The notes below the pieces were generated by a model. That model saw nothing but the letters and a program-made list of their open reading frames with translations, did no database searches and had not been told where the DNA came from. The position numbers and the translations under genes are program-made. 64,000 bases of DNA. Origin: Chaetorhynchus papuensis (taxonomy: Eukaryota > Chordata > Aves > Passeriformes > Rhipiduridae). The DNA is taken from assembly GCA_013396525.1 (NCBI GenBank), contig VWYX01000841.1:186001-250000 (forward strand). The letters run 5' to 3'. Below are positions 21,162 through 32,656 of the stretch, piece by piece (the stretch's first letter is position 1; the number at the start of each line of letters is the position of its first letter).

Positions 21162-22602
21162 TTGTGAAGCTTTCTCCTCCCCATGGTGAACAGTCCCAGC
21201 TTTCTCAGCCACTCATATTACAAATGAGCAGTTCCTTAAACACCTTAGCAAACTTGCTCCCATATGTCCATGTCTCTCTTGTACTGGGGAGTCCAGATGT
21301 GAAGATGTGAGCACAGCATCTAGGTGTGTTTCACCACTGCTGGGCAGAGGGGAAGAATTGACTTTTTCAACAATGCTGGCAACAGCAGGAGGCTGTTGGC
21401 TCCTTTTTTAATTATTTTTGCAAGAATGCATTGCTGGCTCATGGTCAAGCTGGTGTCCATCCAGACTCTCAAGGCCTTTTCTGCAAAGCTGCTTTCCAGT
21501 GGGTCAACTTCCAGCATGCTCTGGTGCATGGGAGTTATTCCTCCCCAGGAATTTACACCTGCTTGAACTCTATGAGACTCCTGTTGGCTCAATTTTCCTG
21601 CCTGTCCCTACCCCATGAATGTCAGCACAACCCTCTGGTTTATCAACCTCTCCTCCCAGTTTTGTATCTTCCAAAAAGTGTGTGCACTCTGCCTTATCAC
21701 CCAGGTCATTAATGAAACTCATCAACAGTGTAGGACCTAGATCCATCCTGGGGTACCCCACTAGTGACTGGCCTCCAACTGGACTTTATGCTGCTAACCA
21801 TAGCCCTTTGGGCTCCACAGCTCAGCCAGTTTTCAATCACCACCATCTATCTAGCTCATACTTACTCCATTTGTCTACAGGGACGTTACCGGAGAGAATG
21901 CTGACAACTGTTGCTCTCCTCTCATCCACCAGGCCAATCATTTAATCATAAAACACTGCTAGTTCAGTCAGGCAGGATTTACCCCTTGTAAATCTATGTT
22001 GATGACTCCAAACCACCTTCTTGTCCTCTCTGTGTTTGGACAGGGTTTCCAGGATTAGCTGCTCCGTCACCTCAGTGACTGAGGTGTGGATGCCTGACCT
22101 GGGGTTCTCTGGGTCCTCCTCCTTGCCTTTCTCCAACACAGAGTGATATTTGGTCTCTTTCATTCTGCAGGAACCTCCCCTGTACACCATGGCCTTTCAA
22201 GCGTAATCAAGAATGGCCTCACAAGGACATCAGCCAGCTCTCTCACCAGTCACAGATGCAACCATCAGGTCACACAGATCTGTCTATGTTCAGTTTCTTA
22301 AAGTGTTCCTTAACTTGACTGACCTTTACTGAGGATAAGTCTTCCTTGCTCCAGGCTTTCTGGCTGGTCTTGGGAACATGGGATTCCTGAAGAGTGTTCT
22401 TACCTGTAAAGACTAAGGTGAAGAAACCATTGAGCACTCCAGCTTTCTCCATGTTTGGTGTCACCAGCTCCCCTACACCATTCAGCACTGAGCCTTGCTT
22501 TTCCTTTGCTGTCAAGGCCCTTCTGAGCTGCAGAAACCCTTCTTGCTGCCCACTACATCCCTCACCAATTCCAACTGTCAATGGGCTTTGGCTTTCCTAA
22601 TC
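21162..22602 (-). mobile_element. CR1 LINE, long ORF2-bearing part of split copy
   Basis: The largest CR1 piece in the window, about 1.44 kb. Plus-strand blocks match the reverse complement of CR1 in order: GAACAGTCCCAGCTTTCTCAGCC (21190), TGTCTCTCTTGTACTGGGGAG, GCATTGCTGGCTCATGGTCA, TTCCTCCCCAGGAATTTACA, GGTCATTAATGAAACTCATC, TGGGGTACCCCACTAGTGAC, ATTAGCTGCTCCGTCACC, ACATCAGCCAGCTCTCTCA, TAAGTCTTCCTTGCTCCAGG. Homology fades past 22602, which marks the 5' truncation. It continues into 20206-20453 on the far side of the interruption. Confidence 0.95.
21570..22581 (-). pseudogene. CR1 ORF2 reverse transcriptase remnant
   Basis: Decayed reverse transcriptase coding sequence in several frames. 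22581-22270 carries the N-terminal RT approach (VLNGFFTLVFTGKNTLQES, WSKEDLSSVKVSQVKEHFKK). 22190-21942 carries QHRFTRGKSCLTELAVFYD, the CR1 counterpart of QHGFTKGRSCLTNL. 21761-21570 carries FINDLGDKAECTHFLEDTKL, where the active-site FADD box reads FLED at 21677-21666, so its first aspartate is a glutamate. Frame changes and stops separate the pieces. The protein would have nicked the target and copied the CR1 RNA; this copy is dead. Confidence 0.92.
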
Positions 22603-23941
22603 CATTTAATGAAACATTTACCACCACAGTGGAAGGAATTTCCTTCGTTTCACCGAGACCAGTCAGATTTATGGGTGTAAAAATGCTAATAAGATTATGC
22701 CTGTAATAGTACTGTACTGTATACTGTGTTAAAAATTCTCTAACCCCTCTAATGACAGTACTATCATTAACTGTATTTTCCCATTATAATTTATTTTACA
22801 AACAAGTCTCTCAGAAATCTGATTTTCCATACCTCACATCTGAACTCAGTACCCTTTTGAATGTTGCAAGTGTGATCTCTTGCTGCTGAGCTCTCTTTGA
22901 AGAGTTTGCCCAGGCAGGAAAAAAAAATTATTCATGTGAACCCATATGATTTCAGACTGGCCATTAAATTCTAAGCCCATTTGAGGAGGTGACTGAAAAA
23001 CTTTGAAACCCAAGGGAGTGGGTCGAGGTTTTGCTACTGACCTGATTCTATAATGAGACAAATCACTTCATTGCCTTGCTTTCACAGCCTTTCCAAATAA
23101 AGTATGAATCAAACCTGAATCCTTATATATCACAGAGGATTTTAGCCCTTACTTCAGGGAAGAAGAACAGGTTCTCCCATGTAACTACCTTTCCATATTA
23201 ACATTTGAAAGTAAAATATGTATACATCTTATGTGAAACATGCCTGAAAAGCTCATAGGAATTCCTCCATGAAAATTCTGGTGTGTTTCTTCCATTGTGG
23301 GATGGTTTAGAGATGAAGCAATCAGGGCTCCTCTTATAATTAGGATTAAAAATTGGAAGAGAGATATGGATAAAATACTTTTGTCCCACAGCAAATCAGT
23401 GCCAGACCATGGACACTTCAGGTCCTGAGCTTGCACAAGAGCCATTAAGGGCTATGGACAGACAGACAGTTCAGTGTAGAGTTTGGTTCATGTTAGGCCA
23501 TGTGCAACACTCAAAAGGAAACTTTGGTCAGGTTGTCTGTACAAAGTGCAGAAAGAATTAGGAGGAGAGAGGGACCCTTGATACTGAGTGTCGCTTTTCC
23601 TCAGCTCCTTGGAGAGTGAAGGGAACAGTGAGCTCCAGAAGAATTCACAGGCTGGATGTGACAATGAAGTTTTTTGGATCCCACTGTTCTGGGTTGGGAA
23701 TGAATCTGGGACTGAATCTTTAGCTAAAACTACAGAAACAAATAGTATGGTTTGGGAGTCTGGTTTGCTTCTAAGGATAGCCATGTGCAATGGCTCACAT
23801 CTGTACAGGAAAGTGCTTTCTCACTAAAACCATGTAGTCTAGGCCAAAATTGCACCAGGGAGAATGCAGAGAGCTAAACAGCATGGGTAAAAGTCAAGCT
23901 TCTGGTTTCTTTTATTAATACAGTTTAAATTTGGGGGTGGT
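22603..23941. other. Single-copy non-coding DNA
   Basis: Between the CR1 and the LTR. No gene or repeat was recognised. The longest frame is 100 codons (23488-23790, minus) and has no known domain. Confidence 0.4.
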
Positions 23942-24502
23942 TGTGGTTTGAATTTGGTAGGCAGCTAGGCACCACACAGCTGCTTGCTCACTGCCCCACA
24001 GTGGGATGAGGGGAAAAAGGATAAAAGTGAGAAAAGTAATTGAGATATGAACAGCTTAATAATTAAAAAAAGGAAGGAAAAAACTAACAAAGGGAGAGAA
24101 AAAAACACACAAACCCATGAAAAACAAATAATGCAAATGAAAGCAATTTCTCACCACCAACAGACCAGTGCCCATCCAGCCCCTGAGTGAGAGCAGCTCC
24201 CACCAACTTCCACCATCCCAGAATTAGTACTCAACATGACATAATATGTTCTGGGACGTCCCTTTGGTCAGCTGGGTTCAACTGTCTCAGCTGCAGCCCT
24301 CCCAGCTTCATGTGGACCCCCAATCTACTCTCTGGCAGGGCAGTGTGAGACAGAGGAAACATACTGATGCTGTGCAAGCACTGCTCAGCAGTAACTAAAG
24401 CATACCTGTATTATCAACACTGTTTCCATCACAAATCCCAAACACAGTTCCACATAAGATATTATGAAGAAAATTAACTCTATTCCAGCCCAGCCCAGTC
24501 TG
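23942..24502 (-). mobile_element. Solo LTR, avian endogenous retrovirus (ERVL-like)
   Basis: On the minus strand it starts near CAGACTGGGCTGGGCTGGAATAG and runs AGAGTTAATTTTCTTC, matching the widespread bird LTR that begins TGTCCTGGTTTCGGCTGGGATAGAGTTAATTTTC. Plus-strand blocks GTTATCAACACTG-type (24413-24423), CTTTGGTCAGCTGGGTTCAAC, CACACAGCTGCTTGCTCACTG and TTTGGTAGGCAGCTAGGCACC follow in the expected order, and the end is TG on the plus strand at 23942. No internal retroviral genes adjoin it, so it is a solo LTR left by recombination. No clean 5-bp target duplication is visible, which fits an old insertion. The family class is from memory. Confidence 0.8.
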
Positions 24503-26687
24503 GGGCTGCTGGCCTGTCTGCCACTAGCATGGTTCCTGCAAGAGAGTCAAGGCACTGGACCAATCAAGAGAGAAGGCTATGTGTATAGTCTTTAAATTGT
24601 ATTTTTAAATTTAATTTTTAACTAGAAAAGATGTGGGTTTTGCTAGTGAGAGGTTTTCCTTTGTCTCCAATGTGTAAAAGTTTTTCCTGGCAGTAAGTTG
24701 ATAGCAGGATTTTTCAGCTTCTGGCTTTGAAATGAGCCCTGAACCTGTGACAACAATTTTCAGGATCATTGTCCCTGTCCATGTCCTGGAGAAAAGCCTG
24801 AGTAAAATGACTGAATGCGGGGGATCTTGGTGCCTTCCTCACCAGCTGCAGAGCTTTCTCCCAGTATATACACTACTATAGCACAGCTCCAGTTCTCCCA
24901 TTTGTACAGAGGGCATTTTGCCAGCACATAAACATACCTGCACCCCACACACCCAATTGCTTTAGTCAGTCACTGTCTCTCAATCCACCCCTGGGTCACT
25001 GCACAGAGCTCAAAGGAGGCGCATACATTTGCATTCCCAAAGGGATTTTCACAACTTATTCCCAATTAAGCCAATACTTTAAGGAGCAGAAAGATGGGAT
25101 ATGATTTATGAGGTTTCCTCTGGCTTTACCTCGCTCCCTAAATCTCCTTCATGTTATCTGTGAAGGCTAAGACCCTCAGGACCAAATGGATGTTGCTTTC
25201 CCACTGTTTTCTTTCAAAGTCAAGCTGTGGAAAACTGTGCCTCAGTATAGGATAAACAGCAAAGCTGTCCCACTTGAAGAATTTATTTTTAAAAAACACT
25301 GTTGCCAATTAGTACCCAAAATGAGTAAGGAAGAATGAAGGGGAAAAATACAACAGCATTGCTGAAAGGATACGTTTTCATGTTCATAGAAAGTTTAAAG
25401 CTAACAACTAGGAAAATCAAATTAGTATAGACATCTGGAGAGAGGGGAAATTATGTTTCTATTGTGCAATGTTAATGCCTTAAAATGTTTAAAACAACAG
25501 GACTGGGGATGTGAGACTTCATTTAATTAACATGCTAGGAAACCTTATTATCAAGTTGAATGTGAATTCTTCTTGATATTTTACTCGCTCCATTGCCTGA
25601 GGCTGGCTACAGGAGGCCTTATCCCTATTTTCCTGTAAAAACTACTTCCACATTCCACATCCCAATTACTCTGAAGGGCATACCCAAGCTCCCAATAAAA
25701 TCATGCTTGGAGTCTTTGCTGACTTCTAAATTCTATTCTACATGTGTTTCTGATCACAAAATCAGATTTCCAAATGTCAAAATTATACTTTGAGTGGAGA
25801 CTGAATAATAGTTTAAGCCTTTTTATTTGTGTAGAAAGACGAAAATGAAAATGTGAAGCACCTGAAAACTCTTTAAATTGCTTGCTTTATTTCCACTTGA
25901 AGCAGCGTCCTGAGACCTATTGTATTGCAGTTCATCTACGCCTCATGTTGAGAACACCGAGGGGGCAAGGACTGCTCAGACTTGCCTGGCACAACAGCTC
26001 GATCACACCGGTGGGGACAAGCCACTACTGCCTTCGTTCAAAGAAGTCATTAAACCAAGGATAATTCAGAATGGCAGGTTTTGGTTTCACTGGTGAGGCG
26101 TTTATAAGGTGGAGCTAGGTAACCCATTCCTCTCCAGTTAGCACCTATGGCCCCTGTTTTGGCTGTGGAGGGCAGACTGACTGCGTATAGCAAAGAGGGG
26201 AAAAGAGCAGGTAAGCTGAAAGCTTTTATTCAGGTCTTCTGTTATGGGAAAGGCAGATGGCAGTGAGAGGACAGGACAGGATGTTCCATTTCCATCCTGC
26301 CCCAGCAGGATGTTTCATTTCACACCTTTGCTGAAGGCAGATGATGGTGGCCCCAGCTAGGGCTGCAAACAGAGTTTCCTGCCTGCACGTGGGGACAGGA
26401 TGTCTTGGTACCCTCTGCACTTGCATGTGCTCAGCCTTGGGAAAGGCTGGAGAAGCAGCAGCTGAATGGGCTGACCCAGAGATTGGCCATGGGTGCTGGG
26501 GGAGCAGGGGAGGACCCATAGACCCTTCCTTCTGCACAGCCATCTACTGCTCCCTGCACAAGCTCTATGTCCAGACCCAATATTGTCTATAAAATGGACA
26601 TTGGCAAGATTTTCGGAAGCACCTTTTAGTTTTGGTGCACAAGGAGCCCACTCACCAATTCAATGCGTTTCCTTATGTGTTTTTTGT

Positions 26688-27206
26688 TTAAATACTGTCC
26701 TCCCCACCCCATATTGTCAACATGGATAATAGCAAGCGATTTACTGCGTGATATTCCCCTCTCAAGCTCCACTGCTTTTCTTCTGTCAGATGCTCATTGT
26801 AAATTCTTGTAATGTGAAACAGCTCATTGGAGCGGGGCTCCACATTTTCTCCTGTTTCTGGTAACTTGTGAGAAGTTGTCACTTCGTATCCAGGAGAGCT
26901 CCAGGGAAAGATGACAGACACCACAGGCTGCACATTGCAGAGCTGGAGGAAATGGATACTAAACACAATGTCATTTAGATTTAAAATAATAGCTCTTAAG
27001 TGTTCGCTGTTGTTTGTAATAAATATATTATATATAAACTTTTGCTTGTGGCTGAAATCTAAACTATCTGTTTTAAATGAATGATAACATAAAACATGTC
27101 GTAATTCCTGGTCCATTACTATTGATGCGGCACAACTTAACATTCCACAACATGGTTTGACTGAACCATGCGTAGTCATGGAAAGGTGAAAGCATCTGAA
27201 TGCCAA
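26688..27206 (-). other. Unexplained 172-codon open frame, no known domain
   Basis: The longest open frame outside recognised repeats. It is notable because the DNA is AT-rich, where stops are frequent. The predicted peptide is rich in hydrophobic residues in the middle (about residues 56-105) and has no signal peptide, repeat or motif that I recognise. No Kozak-like context, splice pattern or neighbouring gene supports it. The underlying DNA may instead be a conserved non-coding element. I treat coding as unlikely. Confidence 0.2.
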
Positions 27207-28284
27207 ATGTAGGACTTCTATAGCCCTTGGTCCATTGCAGTTTAATAGCAGCAGTTTCTGCTAGTCATCACTTGCTTCAATGTTATCCTTGGGACCTATT
27301 ATTTATAGATCTGAAGATGTTATTTTTTTCTTTATAATGCAAGGTGGATAACCCTGACTAGGCATTGTGAGGGTCTTATCTCTGGATCAGAAAGATTAAA
27401 AGCCTCAATCCACTTCTGTCCTTCACTTCCCTTCCCAGTGGAGAAACTAAGCCCTCTTTATCCAGCCCTGTACTGCACAGTCTGGCAGGAATCTCTTTGC
27501 TTGGGGCCCGCTGCTGTTACTGGTGAAAGTCAGTGGGTTTGCCTAAATCTGAAGCTCATCACGAGGTGATCTGTTCAAATGGCTCTGAGAAAAAACATCA
27601 AAAGAAGCTGGATGCTATATCCAGAAGCAACTGACAGTCGGGGTCATCACATACAAGCTTTTTCCAAGCAAAAACTATTTAAGTGGTGAATGCTTGAATT
27701 GTGAAGAGATTTGTATCACATAATGACATCAGAATTCACTTATGGCATGAACATGCTCTAGAAAGTGATCTTCAATGCAATTTAATGCAGAAAAGAATGG
27801 AGAAAAGTAGGAGAAAAAGTAGGGAAAGGAGGGGCAGAGAAATTGCTAAAAGACCTCAGCTTTTAGTCTTTAGAAACAGAGGAAGTCTGTATGCACCCTC
27901 GTGTACATTTGAAAGCTTCCAATACACTTGAGTTTTGTTTCTGTGACGGCTAGTCTTATGTCAAGATGGGGATTTTTGGTCTCCTCATAATGAGCTTGTG
28001 GACATTCCATTTATTATCCATTACTACCCAACCTGGTTTTTCACTCCTCAACATGCTGTCTGCAGCATCACCACAGTGATTTAGACCATTTTCAAACAGA
28101 GTAGGGGGAAGTGAATCTCGTGTTTAGTGTGCAGAAGGATATGAAGGCAGAGTTCAGATGGGGGAAACAACAAAGAAGCTTTTATTCTTAAAACTGTCTT
28201 AATTTGATTAAATTTGGCAGTTATTTTTCTGTCAAATGACACAGACAAACAGGTCAACCTTTAAATATATGATACAAAAAATTG

Positions 28285-28322
28285 TGAGAGTATATGTGTA
28301 TATATGTGCATGTATATAAAAT
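28285..28322. repeat. TA/TG-rich simple sequence
   Basis: Alternating TA, TG and TATG units (GTATATGTGTATATATGTGC and onward), an imperfect dinucleotide microsatellite. Confidence 0.7.
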
Positions 28323-30682
28323 CATGGACTTATACGTGTAGCCATAGACATCTGCTTTCAGATTCAAATCCATCAGCATCCTTTTCTTTACACAATGTGT
28401 AGTTAAAGCAAGGAGCTTGTGACCAGTGTACCAATGGGCTAAAAACTGCTAGAAAAGTAAGAGGCAGAAAAGCGAATCAAGGATTTTTTGACCACAAACG
28501 TGCAATTTACAGTTTAGGTGGTCTCCGAGCCACAGTCTGAGAGCAACTGAAAGGTTTTAACAGGGAAATTATGCTTGCACACTTTCTTGTTGTTAAAGCC
28601 TTGCCCCTGCTGTTGCCCACACTGGGACGGGGGCCAGTTATGTTTCACTCCTGGGGAAGCAGGGATGTGCTTATGGCGCGTTTTCAGGATGCTTACCTGA
28701 CAGCAGGGTGCAATGAAGATCCAGTTCTACAGCAGCCAGGAAGCTATGTGAAGCAGCGTAAAGAAATGTGATACACTTCAGGTTAATAATAACTTCAGGT
28801 TATTGTCACCATGTTCAAAATATGGGGGGAAGGCAAGGACTCGACTTAAACTAGACACAAACATATAAAGAAAAGTGTATTTTCGAGTGTTTCAAATGCA
28901 AACAGGAGAGAATAGAAAGAACTTCAAAACCCCCAAAACCTTGAGAGTCCCTGCAAGAATTAGAAGTACTCATGCTGGGGCTCTGTGGGTTTGAATGAGA
29001 AATCAACACAAAATGAATATGAAATAGTAACTTACACTGCAACTGGCTCAGATTAGGCAGAGATTCCCTGAAATCCTATATATCTAAAATATTTTGTATA
29101 TCTAGCTAGATACCCATTCCCCGGGACCACTATTTAGCAGGTTTATGAGATACTGGAAATGTCTAAGGGAAAATATCAGCCCTTAGTGGGAAAAGACCAG
29201 CAGCTTTTAATTTCACTCACCGTCTGCAGCACATTCCATTCTGTCTTGTGAAACTGAAAACAAATTTGGCAGCAGGCAGTCATCTGATTTTCATGTAATT
29301 CAATAATTTATCATGAAAAATATTCATTTATAAACAATTACTTGTTTTGGAATGATAGCAGCTGTCATTTTCGAGTCTGTAGTTCCCCCCAATGGGGTAT
29401 TTTTCTGAGTTTATCCATCATTAAATCATGCAGTGTTCAATGTGTTTGGAATCTGGTCTGAATGCATTTTACAACGTGTTTATGTTTGTTATGTGCATAA
29501 CTTCGTTTTTGCTTTACAGACATGAAATCCAATATTGCCAGATGCAGAAATCTCTCTTTTCTGAGCAGATCCTCTTGATACAACCCTTTGGCTTTCAGGG
29601 GGAATTCCCCCCATACAAAATACCACCATTTCTGTTTTGCAGTCACGAATCTGTAACTGCCCGAGTCACACACAATAAACAGCTCCAGCTAGAGTCCCTC
29701 CAGGCTTGACCAAAAGGTCCATGTAAGCATTGCCTTTTGGATTTAGCTAAAAGCATAAAAACATTTTCTTTCATGGCTGTCATGCTCTCACAGGGTGAAA
29801 GCCAGACAACACTGACCCAGCAGAGAGGACTTACACGAGCTGTCAACCTCAGGTAGGACTCTGATGTTACCAGCCTGACTGGTGTTCGTGTGCATAGGAA
29901 CCACGGTCAGACATTCTGGAGAGAAGGGGCTAAACAGCATTTTATTTGTGCTGATGTCTTTTCAGAAATAACAGCTCTACAATGTTACAGATATGATGGG
30001 AAAAGGTAATAAAAATGAATGAGTTTCTCAGTAATAAGTACATTGGTTGGCAAAGGATTAAACAGAAATCGGAGTTAGGCTGCTGTGGCTTTAGATTCTG
30101 TAAAGCCACACAGAACGATCCCTCTCAAAAAGGTGATTTTCCTATGTCCTTGGGTATTTTACCATAGAAAGCACTGTGAGGTGTCAGCTGAAGTCAAATC
30201 AGCTGTGTCAAATCTGGGGACACCTTGGCATGCATAGTTCTCCCAAAAAAGGGCTCTTTTTTTGGAGCTTAAAACCATTATAAAATCATTCATTCATTAG
30301 AAACTGGGATGAAACACACTCTTTAGAAAACATTTAAAATACAAGTGGTTTGATTAACAAACTTTTCCATTCTCAGTTGTTTGGGTTTGTTGCTTGTCGC
30401 TTCACGTGTGCTCAGCTCCCTGAGTACTTTGGACTTAGTGTCAAAATGAAGGTTAGAAGTAAAAGGTTAGAAAACAAGCAAACATTAGAGGATATTTCCT
30501 GTTGAAAACTTTTTGTAAAAGCTGTTGCTACGGAAGTTTAGCAATTTTACTATTAAAACACAGATGCCTGTATGGAAGGGCATGTGAAGCAATGAAACAA
30601 AGATAAGAGCTGGGTTTTTAACCAGCTGGGAAGATGGACAACAAAAAGGGTTCTTGCTATCGACACCCATCCCATTTCTGTT

Positions 30683-30750
30683 CAGCAGAGCACTTAAGCA
30701 GTAATTAAAGTTAAGCATGTGCTGAAGCCCCAGTGCATGAATTGGCCCAG
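30683..30750 (+). repeat. Ancient amniote repeat scrap (GCACTTAAGCA type)
   Basis: The order GAGCACTTAAGCA, AAGTTAAGCATGTGCTGAAG, then a GTGCATGAATTGGCCC block matches a pattern common in reptile and bird genomes (GCACTTAAGCACATGCTTAA...GTTAAGCATGTGCTTAAGTG...GAATCAGGGCC). I cannot name the family. It carries no coding sequence. Confidence 0.5.
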
Positions 30751-32127
30751 AGCCAGACATGCATTCAAGCACCCCTCTGAACAGAGCAAACAAGCACACA
30801 TTGAGCTGCTTTGCCAAACTGAGGTCATACAACTCGCCAGATTCATCAGTGCCTTAGAAAAAGGGGAAATGTGAAAGGGTAAACTTGGCAGCTGACAGTT
30901 GTTATGTGTAGGTTGGCTGATATTTGGGGAGAAGCTGCAATGCTCAGTCATCTGTCAATTCAGTGAGAAATGAAACTCAAGGCCTACAGAGGGAGAACAA
31001 CACATGCTGGAGGCAAATACTTTAAACTTTTCAGGCCCACAACAAGCTCCTAAAAACCTCTCAAAAAAACCTTAATAACATCCTAGCAATCACTGTGGTC
31101 AGTTCAATGAACACCTCTGTTTTGCAGGTACCAGAGGTGCGGGAGTCCAAACAAAACATTAGGACATGGAAGGAAGGTAATGGAAAAATGATGAAGTATT
31201 AAAGCATAACTGAACCAAGAGTGTTGGATTTCACATTCATTTCTGGTCACCCCTTCTTCTGCCAGATGGCTGATGTAGTTGAAAAGAATAATGGAAACAG
31301 AAGAAATAGAGAGATATTAAAGGTTGGTCGCTATTTGATTATTAAAAGAAAAGAAAAAAAGAAAAGAAAGAGAATGAAATACGACCTAATAGAGACGTAA
31401 ATGATGATGGGGGAAAAAAAAGGTTGTGTACCCCTTTTTTACCTTTTTTGCCACTGAACAAAATAGAAAGGGGTTCTCCAGGAAATCTGCCAAAAATTAA
31501 ACCAATAGTTGTGTACTACCACATTGTATTGAAAGCCAACCCACCTAGATCTTTGCTTTTTAATTATATGCTTCTTTAACCTTTAGATCTCATTGCTCCA
31601 AAATTTGTGAAATTTGAAAAAAAAAAAAAATACTATACACTGATACGGATTCTTGGCATAACCCAAACTGCTTAACATAGGATTTACTCCTGTGCTAGAA
31701 ACAGAGGGCTTCATATTTCTGTGCGTAACCCAGCCCTTGAGAAGGGGGAAGGATTCTTTTCCTTGGAATAGAGTTGTTGGGTTTTTTTCCCCATACTTGC
31801 TGATTGCCGTCCTATGCACCTGTCTACAAGAATCTACTTACCAGAGGCTTCATAACAAACTGCTGGATTGCTCAAATGCAGCATTTGCTGTGTGCCTGCC
31901 TTCCTCCACGGAGAAGATTTCCCAGCAAAAACACTAGGTGGGAAAAATAACTGCCTTGAGCAACATCCTCTATAGGCAGACATTTGTTGGCCTGTCTGTT
32001 TACCTGTTCCCTCCATGCATCAGAAAGCTGCCATGAGCCATGGAAATATACCTAAAACCCTAAATCACAGGAGCAAGGAGACCAACCTTTCTCCACATTG
32101 CCCCTCTTGTGGTGACATGACTGACAG
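30751..32127. other. Single-copy non-coding DNA with A-rich patches
   Basis: No gene was recognised. Purine-rich simple sequence occurs at 31345-31375 (AAAAG repeats) and a 13-A run at 31618-31630. The longest frame is 85 codons. Confidence 0.4.
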
Positions 32128-32272
32128 CCCAGCTGAAGTGGAAACATTCAAGGTCAGGTTGGATGGAGCATCCTAATCTGGTTGAAGGTGTCACTCCTCA
32201 CTGCCAGGGCGTGGGACTGGATGATCTCAAAGGTCTCTTTCAACCCAAACCCTTCTATGATTGCATGATTCT
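32128..32272 (+). mobile_element. CR1 LINE 3' tail fragment
   Basis: AGCTGAAGTGGAAACATTC, AAGGTCAGGTTGGATGGAGC, CTAATCTGGTTGAAGGTGTC, GGGACTGGATGATCTCAAAG, TTTCAACCCAAACCCTTCTA and an octamer-like end TTCTATGATTGCATGATTCT follow CR1 3' UTR order. It is diverged, non-coding and old. Confidence 0.88.
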
Positions 32273-32532
32273 CTTTTCTTCACCTCTCTGCATCAGAAGA
32301 GATGTCTCTGTCCTCAGACCTGTGCCAAGCACAGAGAAAATTAGAACTCTGAAATAACAGCGGGTATTTGGGTCCAGGTTCTCTGCTGTCCTGGCTCTAT
32401 TAACTGGAGATGGTGAAGAAGGGCACCCAGCAGCACCTGGCCAGCGCAGAGTACCTTCCACCTCTGGTGTGTTTGCCAAACCTTGCACCACTGATCTGCA
32501 GGACAGCCCTGAGGGCTTTGCTGGTGTTGCTG

Positions 32533-32656
32533 CTGTACAGATGAGTGAATAGCAAGGTTAAGTGACATGCCCAAGGCCTTGGTGGGGGCACTTTCAGATG
32601 AAGGGGTAGTGCAGGGGAGTCCCCACTCCAACAGCTGGAAGAAAACACTAGACTGG
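32533..32656 (+). repeat. MIR SINE fragment
   Basis: The core reads TGTACAGATGAGTGAATAGC, AAGGTTAAGTGACATGCCCA, AGGCC. This parallels the MIR core TTTACAGATGAGGAAACTGA...AGGTTAAGTGACTTGCCCAAGGTC. After a diverged middle it ends AACACTAGACTGG, like the MIR 3' CCACTAGACC. MIR is a tRNA-derived SINE mobilised by L2 and predating the mammal-sauropsid split, so in birds it survives only as rare fragments. It lies 260 bp downstream of a CR1 tail. Confidence 0.72.

Larger units (their letters stand above)
24503..30682. other. Single-copy non-coding DNA
   Basis: No host exon was recognised. It holds the longest non-repeat frame (26688-27206, minus, described separately), a TA/TG-rich simple stretch at 28285-28322, and AT-rich low-repeat segments such as 26990-27130 and 29040-29420. 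A phrase GGTGAAAGTCAGTGGGTTTG near 27521 resembles old sauropsid repeats. Confidence 0.4.

Noticed and set aside
30240..30264. CCAAAAAAG/CTTTTTTTGG inverted repeat
   Set aside because: Made largely of homopolymer A and T runs, so pairing is expected by chance.
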